64,000 bases of DNA from Myxococcus sp. RHSTA-1-4 (GCF_020037125.1 NZ_JAIQDG010000018.1:168246-232245); one strand, 5' to 3'; counted from the first letter of the stretch, positions 16,342-25,397 are shown. Numbers and translations are program-made. The notes: generated from the sequence alone by a model not told the origin.

Positions 16342-18069
16342 TCAGGCGGGCTGCCCGCGCTCGCGCGCGAGCACCAGGAAGTCGTCGATGAAGCGCGCCA
16401 GCCGGCCCTCGGCGCGCTGCCGGGCCCGGTCCATGGGCTCACCGGGGGCGAGCGACTCCTTCAGCTCGAAGTAGTATTTGATTTTCGGCTCGGTGCCGGA
16501 GGGCCGCAGGGTGACGCGGCCCCCGCCCTCCATCTCCAGGGCGAGCACGTTGGACGGGGGCAGCCCGCGCCCGCCCTGCTTGTAGTCGAGGACGTTGCGC
16601 ACCGGGTCCCCGCCGATGCGCGAGGGCGGCGAGGCGCGGAACGCGTCCATGATGGCGCGGATGGTCTGCGCGCCCGCGGCCCCGGGCAGCGTGACGTTGC
16701 GCTGGGCGCCCACGTACAGGCCGTGGCGGCGCTGGATTTCCTCCAGGTAGCCCAGCACCGTGGTGCCGCGCGACTGGCACCACGCGGCCAGGTCCGCCAT
16801 GACGAGCGCCGCGCCCACGCCGTCCTTGTCGCGCGTCACCGTGCCCACGGTGTAGCCGAGCGCCTCCTCGTAGCCGAAGATGAACTGCGTGCCCTCGGCG
16901 CGCTCGCGCTCCAGCGCGCGGTTGGCAATCCACTTGAAGCCGGTGAGCACCTCGTCATAGGCCGCGTCCAGCGAGCGGGCGATGTCCCCGAGCTGCGTCG
17001 AGGAGACGATGGTGGTGACGACGTGCGGCCGCGCGCGCCGGGTGCCCTGGGTGAGGGTGTAGTGGCCCAGGAGCACGCCCACCTCGTTGCCGGTGAGCAT
17101 GCGCAGCTTCCCGTCCGCGCCGCGCGCCATGACGGCCAGCCGGTCCGCGTCCGGGTCATTGGCCAGCACCAGGTCCGCGCCCACGCGCTCGGCGGTGGCC
17201 AGGGACAGGTCCATGGCGCCGGGCTCCTCCGGGTTGGGGAAGCGCACCGTGGGGAAGCGTCCATCCGGCATCTGCTGCTCGGACACGGCGGTGAAGCGCG
17301 GGAAGCCGGCCTCGCGCAGGGCGCGCTCCGCCCAGACGCCGCCCACGCCGTGCATGGCCGTGTAGACGATGGACAGCGAGTCCGAGCCGCGCCCGTACAG
17401 CCGCAGGCCGAGGATGCCGCGCAGGTACGCCTCGCCCACCGAGCCCGGCAAGTCCTTCCAGAGCCCCTTGGCGCGCGCGTCCGCCGGCGTCAGCAGCGGC
17501 ACGCGGTTGGCGGGCTCCACCCGGGCGATGGCGGCGGCGATGCCGGTGTCATGCGGGGGAATGATTTGAGCGCCGTTGCCCCAGTAGACCTTGTAGCCGT
17601 TGTACTCGGGCGGGTTGTGGCTGGCCGTCACCATGACGGCCGCGGCGGCGTTCAGGTGCAGGGTGGCGAAGGCCGTCACCGGCGTGGGCACCGGCTGCGG
17701 GAAGACGTGCGCGGGGATGCCCTCCGCGGCGAGCACGGCGGCGGTGTCCTCGGCCAGCTCCGCGCTCAGGCGGCGCGCGTCCCGGCCCACGACGACTCCG
17801 CGCGTGGTGACGTCCGGCACCTGCTCCTTGAGGTAGCGCGCCAGGCCCGCGGTGGTGCGGCGCACCACGGCGCGGTTCATCCGGTTGGGCCCGGCGCCCA
17901 GCACGCCTCGCAGTCCCGCGGTGCCGAACTCCAGGTCGCCGGCGAAGCGGTCCGCCAGCTCGGCCTGGTCACCGCGGGCCAGCAGCTCCGCCAATTCCGC
18001 GGCGGTGGACGGGTCGGGGTCCGCCTGGCGCCACGCCTCCGCGCGCTCTCTCAATCCGGTGGTGTCCAT
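16342..18069 (-). CDS. Phosphohexomutase (phosphoglucomutase/phosphomannomutase family)
   Basis: The 575-residue protein is of the alpha-D-phosphohexomutase superfamily, closest in length to PgcA/Pgm2-type enzymes. Seen are the active-site serine loop TASHNPPEYNGYKVY, the metal loop DPDADRLAV, the sugar-binding loop GYEEALG and the phosphate loop RPSGTEPKIK. Some members act on ribose- or deoxyribose-1-phosphate. Because deoA and deoC lie in the same window, a phosphopentomutase role is possible, but glucose-1-phosphate metabolism is equally likely. Confidence 0.9.
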   Translation of the reverse strand: MDTTGLRERAEAWRQADPDPSTAAELAELLARGDQAELADRFAGDLEFGTAGLRGVLGAGPNRMNRAVVRRTTAGLARYLKEQVPDVTTRGVVVGRDARRLSAELAEDTAAVLAAEGIPAHVFPQPVPTPVTAFATLHLNAAAAVMVTASHNPPEYNGYKVYWGNGAQIIPPHDTGIAAAIARVEPANRVPLLTPADARAKGLWKDLPGSVGEAYLRGILGLRLYGRGSDSLSIVYTAMHGVGGVWAERALREAGFPRFTAVSEQQMPDGRFPTVRFPNPEEPGAMDLSLATAERVGADLVLANDPDADRLAVMARGADGKLRMLTGNEVGVLLGHYTLTQGTRRARPHVVTTIVSSTQLGDIARSLDAAYDEVLTGFKWIANRALERERAEGTQFIFGYEEALGYTVGTVTRDKDGVGAALVMADLAAWCQSRGTTVLGYLEEIQRRHGLYVGAQRNVTLPGAAGAQTIRAIMDAFRASPPSRIGGDPVRNVLDYKQGGRGLPPSNVLALEMEGGGRVTLRPSGTEPKIKYYFELKESLAPGEPMDRARQRAEGRLARFIDDFLVLARERGQPA

Positions 18070-18132
18070 GAGCCTCGAACCCTCGTCTATCCGTGGAGGA
18101 CGCGCGGGGCACGTGGCTCGCGCGCCGGTTGT

Positions 18133-18525
18133 TCAGGTGTAATCGGTGAGCTTCTTGCGGGTGGCGGGGCCCTTGGGGCCGTCCTTGGAGCCCTGGCACG
18201 TGACGCAGTACTCCGCGTACGGCATGGCGCGCAGCCGGCCCAGGGCAATCTCGTCGCCGCACTCCTCGCACTCGCCATAGGAGTCCGGGTCATCGCGCAG
18301 CTTGCCCAGGGCCTTCATCACCCGGGCCAGCACGCCGTCCATGTTCCGGTTCCGGTTGGAGGCGATGGCCTGCAGCATCTCGTTGAGGGGCTGCTCGTCC
18401 TCGTCGCCGCCGATGCGCGCGTCGTCGGTGCGGTTGGGTTCAATCCTCGCGGGCGTCTTCCCCGTCAGCTCGGAGTGGAGCGCCAGCAGCAGATTCTTGA
18501 GTTCCTCGCGCTGTTTCGCGTTCAC
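18133..18525 (-). CDS. DksA/TraR-type C4 zinc finger protein
   Basis: A 130-residue protein with a helical N-terminal half and a C-terminal C4 zinc finger, CEECG then YCVTC with 17 residues between the Cys pairs, exactly the DksA spacing. A DD pair (LRDDPDSYG) precedes the finger rather than sitting at a coiled-coil tip. GTG 18525 is the start, with GGAGG five bases upstream. DksA-type proteins bind RNA polymerase through the secondary channel; whether this one does is unknown. It lies downstream of deoC on the same strand. Confidence 0.9.
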   Translation of the reverse strand: MNAKQREELKNLLLALHSELTGKTPARIEPNRTDDARIGGDEDEQPLNEMLQAIASNRNRNMDGVLARVMKALGKLRDDPDSYGECEECGDEIALGRLRAMPYAEYCVTCQGSKDGPKGPATRKKLTDYT

Positions 18526-18538
18526 GCCGCCTCCGGAG

Positions 18539-19372
18539 TCAATACTTCGCGGTGGAGGCCTGCCCGGAGACGATGGCCACGGACGCGGAAGCGCCCAGGC
18601 GGTTGGCGCCCGCGCGCAGCATCTTCATCGCGTCCTCGGCGGAGCGGATGCCGCCGGAGGCCTTCACGCCCACGTCCTCGCCCACCACGCGGCGCATCAG
18701 CGCCACGTCCTCGGCGGTGGCGCCGCCCGGGCCGAAGCCGGTGGACGTCTTCACGAAGGCGGCGCCCGCGGCCTTGGACAGCGCGCAGGCGAGGACCTTC
18801 TCCTCGTCCGTGAGCAGGGCCGTCTCCAGAATCACCTTCACCGGCACCGGGCGGCTGGCGTCCACCACCGCGGCGATGTCCTGGTGCACCAGCGCGTAGT
18901 CGTGGGCCTTGAGCGCGCCCACGTTGAGCACCATGTCGATTTCCCGCGCCCCGGCGCGGATGGCCTCGCGGGCCTCGAAGGCCTTGGCGGACGGCAGCGC
19001 CGCGCCCAGCGGGAAGCCCACCACGGCGATGGGGACGGTGTTGGAGCCGGAGAGCACGCGCGCGGCGGTGGCCACGTGCACGCTGTTCACACACACCGTG
19101 GCGAAGCCGTGCTGCCGGGCCTCCTCGGCCACCTTCACCACGTCCTCGGCGCGGGCCTCGGGCTTGAGCAGCGTGTGGTCGATGTAGGGCGCCAGGTCCG
19201 CCGGGGAGCGGATGGACTCCATGTCGACACGGCCCGTGTCGGGCCACTCGACGGGAGCACGGGCCGCGGGGTCCTGGGGCGACGTCGAGGTGGCCTTCCA
19301 GGCATCCATGCGGCGGCGGGCCTGGTCGGCGAGCTCCTCGACGAACTTGAAGACGTCCTCGGAGTCGGACAT
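18539..19372 (-). CDS. deoC: Deoxyribose-phosphate aldolase
   Basis: A 277-residue class I aldolase, slightly longer than usual because of an N-terminal extension of about 55 residues before IDHTLLKPEA. The Schiff-base lysine lies in AAFVKTSTGF and the second catalytic Lys in VGVKASGGIR. It cleaves 2-deoxyribose-5-phosphate to acetaldehyde and glyceraldehyde-3-phosphate, the last step of deoxynucleoside catabolism. The open frame extends far upstream, but ATG 19372 fits the homology and the divergent gene that begins at 19484. Confidence 0.93.
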   Translation of the reverse strand: MSDSEDVFKFVEELADQARRRMDAWKATSTSPQDPAARAPVEWPDTGRVDMESIRSPADLAPYIDHTLLKPEARAEDVVKVAEEARQHGFATVCVNSVHVATAARVLSGSNTVPIAVVGFPLGAALPSAKAFEAREAIRAGAREIDMVLNVGALKAHDYALVHQDIAAVVDASRPVPVKVILETALLTDEEKVLACALSKAAGAAFVKTSTGFGPGGATAEDVALMRRVVGEDVGVKASGGIRSAEDAMKMLRAGANRLGASASVAIVSGQASTAKY

Positions 19373-19483
19373 GCCGCGCCCCTTAGCCCACTTCCCGCCC
19401 CTCGGGAAGCGCTCGCACGAGGAGCACCCATCCGACGCTCCCCCAGGTGCCGAGGGTGGGAGCACGGGGGTAGAGTCCGCTGC

Positions 19484-20686
19484 GTGACGTCTTTCGCCCG
19501 GCTGCTCACCCTCCTCGTCCTCCTGCTGGCCTCGCTCCCGGGCCTGGCCGCGGCGCCGCCCGCCGGCAAGCCGCTCACGGTGTACTTCTTCGACGTGGGC
19601 CAGGGGGACGCCGCCCTCGTCGTCTCCCCCACCGGCAAGACGGTGCTCATCGACGGCGGCCCGCCCGAGGCGCGCGAGCACCTGGCCCGCCGGCTGCGCG
19701 CCCTGGTGAAGGAGCCGCTGGACCTGGTCATCCTCACCCACCCGCACCTGGACCACCTGGGCGGGCTCACCCAGGCGCTGAAGGCGGTGGGCGCGAAGCG
19801 CTTCATGGACCCGGGCTTCGACCACCCGAGCGACGCCTACAAGGAGCTGCTGGACTTCGTGGGCGGGACGGTGGGCCAGGTGATGAACCCGGAGCCCAAC
19901 CCCAAGGCACCCCAGACGCTGCTCACCATCGGCCTGGGCGAGGGCGCCTCCCTCACCGTGCTCTGGCCGCGCGTGCCGCAGGAGCCCTTCCTGGACAACA
20001 CGCGCTCGGACCCCAACTCCAACTCCATCGTCGCCAAGCTGACGTACGGGACGACGGCCTTCCTCTTCACGGGCGACGCCGAGCCGGAGACGGAGGCCGC
20101 CCTCCTCCAGAAGCGCATCGACTTCTCCTCCACCGTGCTCAAGGTGGCCCACCACGGCGGGCGCCACTCCTCCACGGCCGCCTTCCTCGCCGCGGTGAAT
20201 CCCAAGGCCGCCGTCATCTCCTGCGGGGCCGGCAACGACTACGGGCACCCCACCCTGGAGGCCCTGGAGCGCCTGGAAGTGGCGGGCGCCCACGTCTTCC
20301 GCACCGACCAGGACGGCGAGGTGGTGGCGGTGAGCGACGGCACCACCGTCACCGTGCGCCCGGAGCGGGGCGCCGCGCCGCGGGTGGTGCCCGGCGGCGT
20401 GAAGCCCGGTCCCGTGGCGCTCGGCCCCATCGTCCCGACTCCCCAGCGCTCCCGCGCCTCCACGCGAGGCGGAGGCACCACCCCTCCGGAGAGGCCGGCG
20501 GACGGGACGCTGACGGACGCGCGGGGTGGGGCGGTGGAGCAGCGCTTCGTCAGCCTGAAGGGCAGCAAGGTGTTCCACCGCGAGGACTGCGCCACCCTGA
20601 AGCGCTCCAAGTCCGAGCGCACCGTGTATCCGAGCCGCTCCGCCGCCATGCGGGAGCGCCGCCCCGCCGAGGACTGCCACCCATGA
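19484..20686 (+). CDS. Secreted ComEC-like metallo-beta-lactamase protein with C-terminal Ada-like zinc domain
   Basis: The 400-residue protein starts at GTG 19484 with a signal peptide (TLLVLLLASLPGLAAA). The MBL domain of the ComEC/Rec2 class follows: FDVGQGDAALV, THPHLDHLGG, FLFTGDAE and KVAHHGGRHSS. The last 40 residues (VFHREDCATL ... RPAEDCHP) match the pattern of the Ada N-terminal zinc-binding domain. It is probably periplasmic or extracellular. Its stop overlaps the next gene (ATGA), a paralogue. Substrate is unknown; nuclease or phosphodiesterase activity is an inference from ComEC. Confidence 0.88.
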   Translation: MTSFARLLTLLVLLLASLPGLAAAPPAGKPLTVYFFDVGQGDAALVVSPTGKTVLIDGGPPEAREHLARRLRALVKEPLDLVILTHPHLDHLGGLTQALKAVGAKRFMDPGFDHPSDAYKELLDFVGGTVGQVMNPEPNPKAPQTLLTIGLGEGASLTVLWPRVPQEPFLDNTRSDPNSNSIVAKLTYGTTAFLFTGDAEPETEAALLQKRIDFSSTVLKVAHHGGRHSSTAAFLAAVNPKAAVISCGAGNDYGHPTLEALERLEVAGAHVFRTDQDGEVVAVSDGTTVTVRPERGAAPRVVPGGVKPGPVALGPIVPTPQRSRASTRGGGTTPPERPADGTLTDARGGAVEQRFVSLKGSKVFHREDCATLKRSKSERTVYPSRSAAMRERRPAEDCHP

Positions 20687-22044
20687 GCCCGCGCCTGTTC
20701 GCCATCCTCGGGATGCTGCTGGCCGCGGTGGCCTGCGAGGAGCCGCCGCCGCCCGCGCCCCCGCCACCGGCTCCCGTGCGCTCCGCCGAGCCCCGGCGCT
20801 ACTTCGGCGTGCCTCCGGACGGGAAGCTTCACGTCTACTTCTTCAACGTGGGCCCGGGAGACGCCGCGCTCATCGTGTCCCCCGAGGGGCACACGGTGCT
20901 GGTGGACTCGGGCCCGGCCTCGGCGGCCAACCACCTGGTGAACCGGCTGCCGGAGCTGCTCACGCAGCGGCTGGACCTGGTCGTCCTCACGCACCCGCAC
21001 GCGGACCACTTCGGCGCGCTGGGGCCGGTGCTGCGCCGGGTGGGCGCGAGGCAGCTCCTGGTGCCGCAGACAGGCGCCACGCCTCCCGAGTACGACGAGC
21101 TGCTCACCTCCATCGGCGGGCAGGGCGTGGAGTTCATCTCCCCCTCCCCGCCCCCGTCCACGCCCAACGCGCCGCTGCGCCTGCCGCTGGGCACGGGTGT
21201 GGAGCTGAACGTGCTGTGGCCCCGTCCGCCCAAGGAGGTGCTCGACGTGCCGGAGGCCCCGCTGGAGGCCAACTCCATCGTCCTGCGGCTCACCTACGGA
21301 GACACGGCGCTGCTCCTCATGGGTGACGCGCACGCGAAGACGGAGGCGCACCTGCTGGCGCGCGGCATGCCCCTGCGGGCCACGCTGCTCAAGGTGGCGG
21401 CGCACGGCGCGGACGGGCCCACGGGCGACGCGTTCCTCCAGGCGGTGGGGCCCCGCGCCGCCGTCATCTCCGCGGGCGCGGGCAACACGCGCGGCACCCC
21501 GGCCCCCGCCACGCTGAAGCGGCTGGAGGCGGCGGGCGCCCGCGTGTTCCGCACCGACGTGGCGGGCGAGGTGCAGGTGGTGGGCGACGGGAAGACGCTC
21601 GTCGTCACCCCTCAGCGCCTGCCCGACGGCGTGCCGTGGGACACGCGCTACACCCTCGCCGGCCTGAGCGCGGCCTCCGTCCCGGCGGCCACCGCGCAGG
21701 CCACGAAGCCAGAGCCCCTCGAGCCGGAGGCCCCCCGGGGAAACACCTCGAAGGTCCAGCCGGCCCCGGCGCGCCACGGCCAGGTGCAGGTGGTGGACAT
21801 CGACGACCTGCCGGCCGCGGAGCAGGCGCCTCGAATCCGCGGCACCGAGTCCCGCCCCTCGCGCGGGAGCACCGAGTCGCGCGCCACGCCCGCCGGGGGC
21901 TACGTTGGCAGCAGCAGGACGGACGTCTTCCACCTGCCCTCGTGCCGCAACGCCGCGAAAATCAAACCGTCGAACCTGGTCCGTTTCGCCACGCGCGAGG
22001 AGGCCGCCCGGAACCGGCGGCCGGCCAGGGACTGCAACCCCTGA
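20683..22044 (+). CDS. ComEC-like metallo-beta-lactamase lipoprotein, diverged paralogue
   Basis: A 453-residue paralogue of the preceding gene. The signal peptide ends in a lipobox near LAAVAC, followed by a Pro-rich linker. The MBL motif THPHADHFGAL is kept, but two conserved features differ: the GQGD loop is GPGD, and the second histidine region KVAHHGG is KVAAHGA. The C-terminus repeats the Ada-like domain (VFHLPSCRNA ... RPARDCNP) after a longer linker. Overlap of 4 bp with gene 1 implies coupled translation. Activity may be altered or lost. Confidence 0.88.
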   Translation: MSPRLFAILGMLLAAVACEEPPPPAPPPPAPVRSAEPRRYFGVPPDGKLHVYFFNVGPGDAALIVSPEGHTVLVDSGPASAANHLVNRLPELLTQRLDLVVLTHPHADHFGALGPVLRRVGARQLLVPQTGATPPEYDELLTSIGGQGVEFISPSPPPSTPNAPLRLPLGTGVELNVLWPRPPKEVLDVPEAPLEANSIVLRLTYGDTALLLMGDAHAKTEAHLLARGMPLRATLLKVAAHGADGPTGDAFLQAVGPRAAVISAGAGNTRGTPAPATLKRLEAAGARVFRTDVAGEVQVVGDGKTLVVTPQRLPDGVPWDTRYTLAGLSAASVPAATAQATKPEPLEPEAPRGNTSKVQPAPARHGQVQVVDIDDLPAAEQAPRIRGTESRPSRGSTESRATPAGGYVGSSRTDVFHLPSCRNAAKIKPSNLVRFATREEAARNRRPARDCNP

Positions 22045-22057
22045 GGAGCCCCCCTCC

Positions 22058-22300
22058 ATGACAAGGGCCACGCTGGACCGCATCGAAGACGACGTCGCCG
22101 TGCTCGTGGTGGAGGGCCGGCAGGTGACGCGCCCGCTCCGCGACCTCCCCGAGGGCGTGCAAGAGGGCGACGTGCTGGACCTGGACACGCTGGAAGTGGA
22201 CCGCGAGGCCACCGAGGCGCTGCGCGCCCAGGTGCGCGAGGCGCGCCAGCGCGCAAAGCGCGGCAAGAAGCCGCCTCCGTCCGGCGACTTCGACCTGTAG
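22058..22300 (+). CDS. DUF3006 protein
   Basis: An 80-residue protein beginning MTRATLDRIEDDVAVLVVEG, matching the DUF3006 pattern (IDRFE...AVLE) with the PEGVQEGDVL segment. It ends in a basic helix (RQRAKRGKKPPP). It follows the MBL gene by 13 bp. DUF3006 genes are commonly found beside ComEC-like MBL genes in other bacteria, so the three are probably one operon. Its function is not known. Confidence 0.85.
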   Translation: MTRATLDRIEDDVAVLVVEGRQVTRPLRDLPEGVQEGDVLDLDTLEVDREATEALRAQVREARQRAKRGKKPPPSGDFDL

Positions 22301-22323
22301 ACCTGGAGCCCCGTGGAGCCCGG

Positions 22324-22347
22324 GCGGGCCGGGCCCGCGTGGCCCGC
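22324..22347. terminator. Hairpin between convergent genes
   Basis: GCGGGCC (22324-22330) and GGCCCGC (22341-22347) can pair across a 10-nt loop between the DUF3006 gene and the convergent MFS gene. No T run follows, so it is a weak bidirectional terminator candidate. Confidence 0.35.
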
Positions 22348-23555
22348 TACGCCGTGGGCGCCGGCCCGGGAGCGCGGGCCCGGGGCAGCAGCACCCCCAG
22401 CAGCACCGCGCTCACGGCCGCCAGCAGGCCCGCGGCAAGGAAGGCCTGGCGGCTGCCCCACACCGTCCACAGCGCTCCGAACAACAGGCCCGCCGCCAGC
22501 GACGCACCACCGGTGAGCCCGTTGTAGAGGCCGAAGGCCCGCCCGCGCGCGGCGGCCGGCACCAGCGACGTGAGCAGCGACTTCTCCGCCCCTTCCGCCA
22601 GCGCGTGGTACAGCCCGTAGAAGGCCATGACGGCCAGCGTGCCGGGCACGCCGCGCACGAAGGACAGTGCCACGTAGCTGAGCGCGTACAGCCCCCAGCC
22701 CGCCAGCACCACGCGCGAGGCGCCCAGCCGGTCCGCCAGCCAGCCGGCCGGGTACGAGACGCCCGCCTTCACCACGTGCAGCAGCAGCCACGCCATGGGC
22801 AGCAGCGCCGGCGGCGCGCCCTCCTCGGTGAGCTTCAGCAGGAGGAAGGCGTCCGTGGAGTTGGCCACGCCGAAGAGCACCACCGGCACCAGGTAGTACG
22901 CCAGCCGCCGGGGCACCGGCGCATCGCCCTGCCCCCGGGCCACCGGCTCGCGCGCGGGCTCCGGCACCACCAGGATGCAGAGCACCGCGAGGAAGCCCGG
23001 CACCGCCGCCGCGAGGAACACCTGCTCCGCGCCCAGGCCCAGCGCCACCAGCCCCATGGCCACCAGCGCGCCCACCGCCGCGCCCGCATGGTCCATGCCC
23101 CGGTGGAAGCCGAAGGCGCGCCCCCGAGCCCCCTCCGCTACCGAGTGCGCGATGATGGCGTCACGCGGGCTGCTGCGCACGCCCTTGCCCACCCGGTCCA
23201 GGGAGCGGATGAGGAGCGGCTGCCACGGCAGGGTGACGAAGGCCATCATCGGCCGCGCCAGCGAGGACACGCCGTAGCCCATCAGCACCAGCGGCTTGAG
23301 CCTGCGCGCCCGGTCCGCCCACACACCGGAGCGGTACTTGAGGAGCGCCGACACCAGGTCCGCCAGCCCCTCCATGCCGCCCAGCAACAGCGGCGCGGCG
23401 GGGAAGCGCGCCGCCAGGAAGGCGGGCAGCAGCGGGAAGATCATCTCGCTGCTCACGTCCGTCAGCAGCGACACCAACCCCAGCAACACCACCGCACGGG
23501 GCAGGCGGCCGCTGGGGGCCTGCCCCGGAACCGCGCCCGTCTCCGGAGTGCTCAC
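22347..23555 (-). CDS. MFS transporter
   Basis: A 402-residue protein with about twelve membrane spans. MFS loop motifs are visible as GVWADRARRLKPL (loop 2-3) and GWLADRLGASRVVL (loop 8-9). The opening SLLTDVSSEMIFPLLPAFL is characteristic of a subgroup of unknown substrate found in many bacteria. GTG 23555 is the start. It lies 11 bp upstream of the end of the GltJ-like gene and may be transcribed with it. The cargo cannot be named. Confidence 0.88.
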   Translation of the reverse strand: MSTPETGAVPGQAPSGRLPRAVVLLGLVSLLTDVSSEMIFPLLPAFLAARFPAAPLLLGGMEGLADLVSALLKYRSGVWADRARRLKPLVLMGYGVSSLARPMMAFVTLPWQPLLIRSLDRVGKGVRSSPRDAIIAHSVAEGARGRAFGFHRGMDHAGAAVGALVAMGLVALGLGAEQVFLAAAVPGFLAVLCILVVPEPAREPVARGQGDAPVPRRLAYYLVPVVLFGVANSTDAFLLLKLTEEGAPPALLPMAWLLLHVVKAGVSYPAGWLADRLGASRVVLAGWGLYALSYVALSFVRGVPGTLAVMAFYGLYHALAEGAEKSLLTSLVPAAARGRAFGLYNGLTGGASLAAGLLFGALWTVWGSRQAFLAAGLLAAVSAVLLGVLLPRARAPGPAPTA

Positions 23556-23566
23556 GATGACGGGGG

Positions 23567-25252
23567 CTACATCGTCCCGGAGAGGACGAGCGGAATCTCG
23601 AGGTCCACGTCCTCACCGGAGAAGGCGGAGAAGACCATGTTCTTCGCGCGGTCGCGGATGCACGTGCCCACCGCGGAGCGGTTGAGCGCGGGCTTGTCGA
23701 GCGTGGCGGCCTTCACCTTGCCGGAGGTGCCCACCGTGGCGGTGAGCGTCACCTTGCCCACGCGGAAGGACGGATTCTTCCGCAGCTCGTTCTCCACGCA
23801 GGAGCGGAACGCCTCCTGGGCCTTGTCCACCACCCGCTCCACCTCCTCGTCGGAGGGGCCACCCACCTCTTCCGAGTCCGTCGCGGCCACTTCCGCGTCC
23901 TTGCGCACCTCGGGGGCCGCGTCCTTCTTGTCCGCGTCCCCATAGACTGCCTGGAGCTGCTCCGCGGACGGGGGCGGCGTCGTGGCGCCCGTCTCCGCGC
24001 CGGCGCCGACGGGGGCCTTCTCCTCGGGGGCGGGCCCCGGTGCCGGAGCGGGAGCCGGCGCGCGCTTCTCGGCGGGCGGAGGACTGGGCGCCACCGGGGC
24101 CGGCTGCGAGCGGCCCATCAGCTTGTCGCGCAGCGCGCCCACGCCCTTGGCGGAGAAGACGGTCTCCTCCACCGCGTTGCCCTGGGCGTCCACCGTCTTC
24201 ACGCGCAGCGGCACCACGCCCAGCGTCTCCGACAGCAGGTACGCGCCACCCAGCGGGATGACGAGCAGCGCCAGGATGAAGACCGCGTACTTCCAGGCGG
24301 GGTTGCGCCGCGTCACGCCCGACTTCGCCGCGAAGTGGCGGGTGTCCTCCACGGGCTTGCGCTCGTCGTCGTCCCCACCGCCCAGCGCGGCCAGCGGGTC
24401 CTCGTGCTGGGGCCGGCCGTCGTCCTCGTCCCCGCCGCGGTTGCCGGGCAGGTCCAGGTCGGAGAACAGCTCGTTGAGCGGCGCGGCGCTCGCGGCGGGC
24501 GCGGGCGCCTGGCCCCGGCGGCCCTGCGCGTTCGAGCGCGGCTCCGGCTCCTCGTAGAAGGTCCGCTCCGGCTCATCCTGCTCCTGCTGCTGCTCCCAGG
24601 CTTGCTGCTGCTCCCAGGACGGCTGCTGCTCGGGCGCGGGAGTCGGCTCCGGCTCGGGCATGAAGGGCTGCGGCTCGGGCTCGCGGCGCGCCTGCGCGCC
24701 CCGTCCGGAGCGGGCCGGCGCGGGAGGCGGCTCGGCCACCGGCGGAGGGGGCGGCTCGGGCGCGGGCGGCGGCGCGAAGAGGCCCGCCAGCTCGGGAATG
24801 TCCGAGCCGCGCTTCCAGTCCGCCATGCCCTGCTGCCAGAAGAAGCTGCGGCCGCTGACGGTGCCGGTGGCCACCATCTCCCGGAGGGCGCCCTCGTCCA
24901 GCGGCCCCTCCTGCTTGTTGCGCACCATGGCGAACCAGGGCGAGGCCGTGGGCTTCAGGGGCGCGGCACGCGTGGGCTCATCCTCCCAGGGCGTCTGCGG
25001 GGCGGCGGCCGGGGCCCTCGCCACGGGCGCCGCGGCCACGGGCGCCGCGGCCGGCTCCGCCAGGGAGCGCTCCTGGGCACGGATGCGCTCCACGTCCGCG
25101 AGGGACACCACGCGGGTGCTCTCCTCCTCGGCCGGTCCTTCGACGGTGATGACGTTCTGGCAGTTCTTGCAGCGGACCTTGACCGTCTTGCCGCGGACCT
25201 TTTCGTCCGCAATGGAATACCGCTTCTGGCAATTGTCGCAGGTGAAGTTCAA
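23567..25252 (-). CDS. GltJ/AgmX-like protein: zinc ribbon, GYF domain, membrane span, TonB-like C-terminus
   Basis: The 561-residue protein starts at TTG. Residues 1-40 form a zinc ribbon (Cys5, Cys8, Cys28, Cys31). About 103-158 is a GYF-type domain (WFAMVRNKQEGPLDEGALREM). A long Pro/Glu/Gln-rich region follows, then a single membrane span near 325-343, a Pro-rich periplasmic stretch and a C-terminal TonB-like domain with CVENELRKNP and CIRDRAKN. This order is that of Myxococcus GltJ (AgmX) in the Glt gliding machinery, but no other glt genes are nearby, so it is more likely a paralogue. Cytosolic and periplasmic partner binding is inferred. Confidence 0.85.
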   Translation of the reverse strand: MNFTCDNCQKRYSIADEKVRGKTVKVRCKNCQNVITVEGPAEEESTRVVSLADVERIRAQERSLAEPAAAPVAAAPVARAPAAAPQTPWEDEPTRAAPLKPTASPWFAMVRNKQEGPLDEGALREMVATGTVSGRSFFWQQGMADWKRGSDIPELAGLFAPPPAPEPPPPPVAEPPPAPARSGRGAQARREPEPQPFMPEPEPTPAPEQQPSWEQQQAWEQQQEQDEPERTFYEEPEPRSNAQGRRGQAPAPAASAAPLNELFSDLDLPGNRGGDEDDGRPQHEDPLAALGGGDDDERKPVEDTRHFAAKSGVTRRNPAWKYAVFILALLVIPLGGAYLLSETLGVVPLRVKTVDAQGNAVEETVFSAKGVGALRDKLMGRSQPAPVAPSPPPAEKRAPAPAPAPGPAPEEKAPVGAGAETGATTPPPSAEQLQAVYGDADKKDAAPEVRKDAEVAATDSEEVGGPSDEEVERVVDKAQEAFRSCVENELRKNPSFRVGKVTLTATVGTSGKVKAATLDKPALNRSAVGTCIRDRAKNMVFSAFSGEDVDLEIPLVLSGTM

Positions 25253-25325
25253 GGGGAGCGTCCGGCTTCCGGGGGAAAACGCGGGCCGGATGCTACCGCT
25301 AGAAATCTCCCGCGCAAACCACCGG

Positions 25326-25354
25326 TTGACTCCGTTCGACAGCCCAACTATTCA
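25326..25354 (+). promoter_or_regulatory. Sigma-70-type promoter for the FYDLN gene
   Basis: TTGACT (25326-25331), a 17-bp spacer and TATTCA (25349-25354) form a good housekeeping promoter. The ATG at 25398 lies about 37 bp from the expected start of transcription. It points away from the GltJ-like gene. Confidence 0.6.
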
Positions 25355-25397
25355 GCCGCCCTCTCTTTGTCTCCACTGGCCTTTCCAAAGGTGGCGA

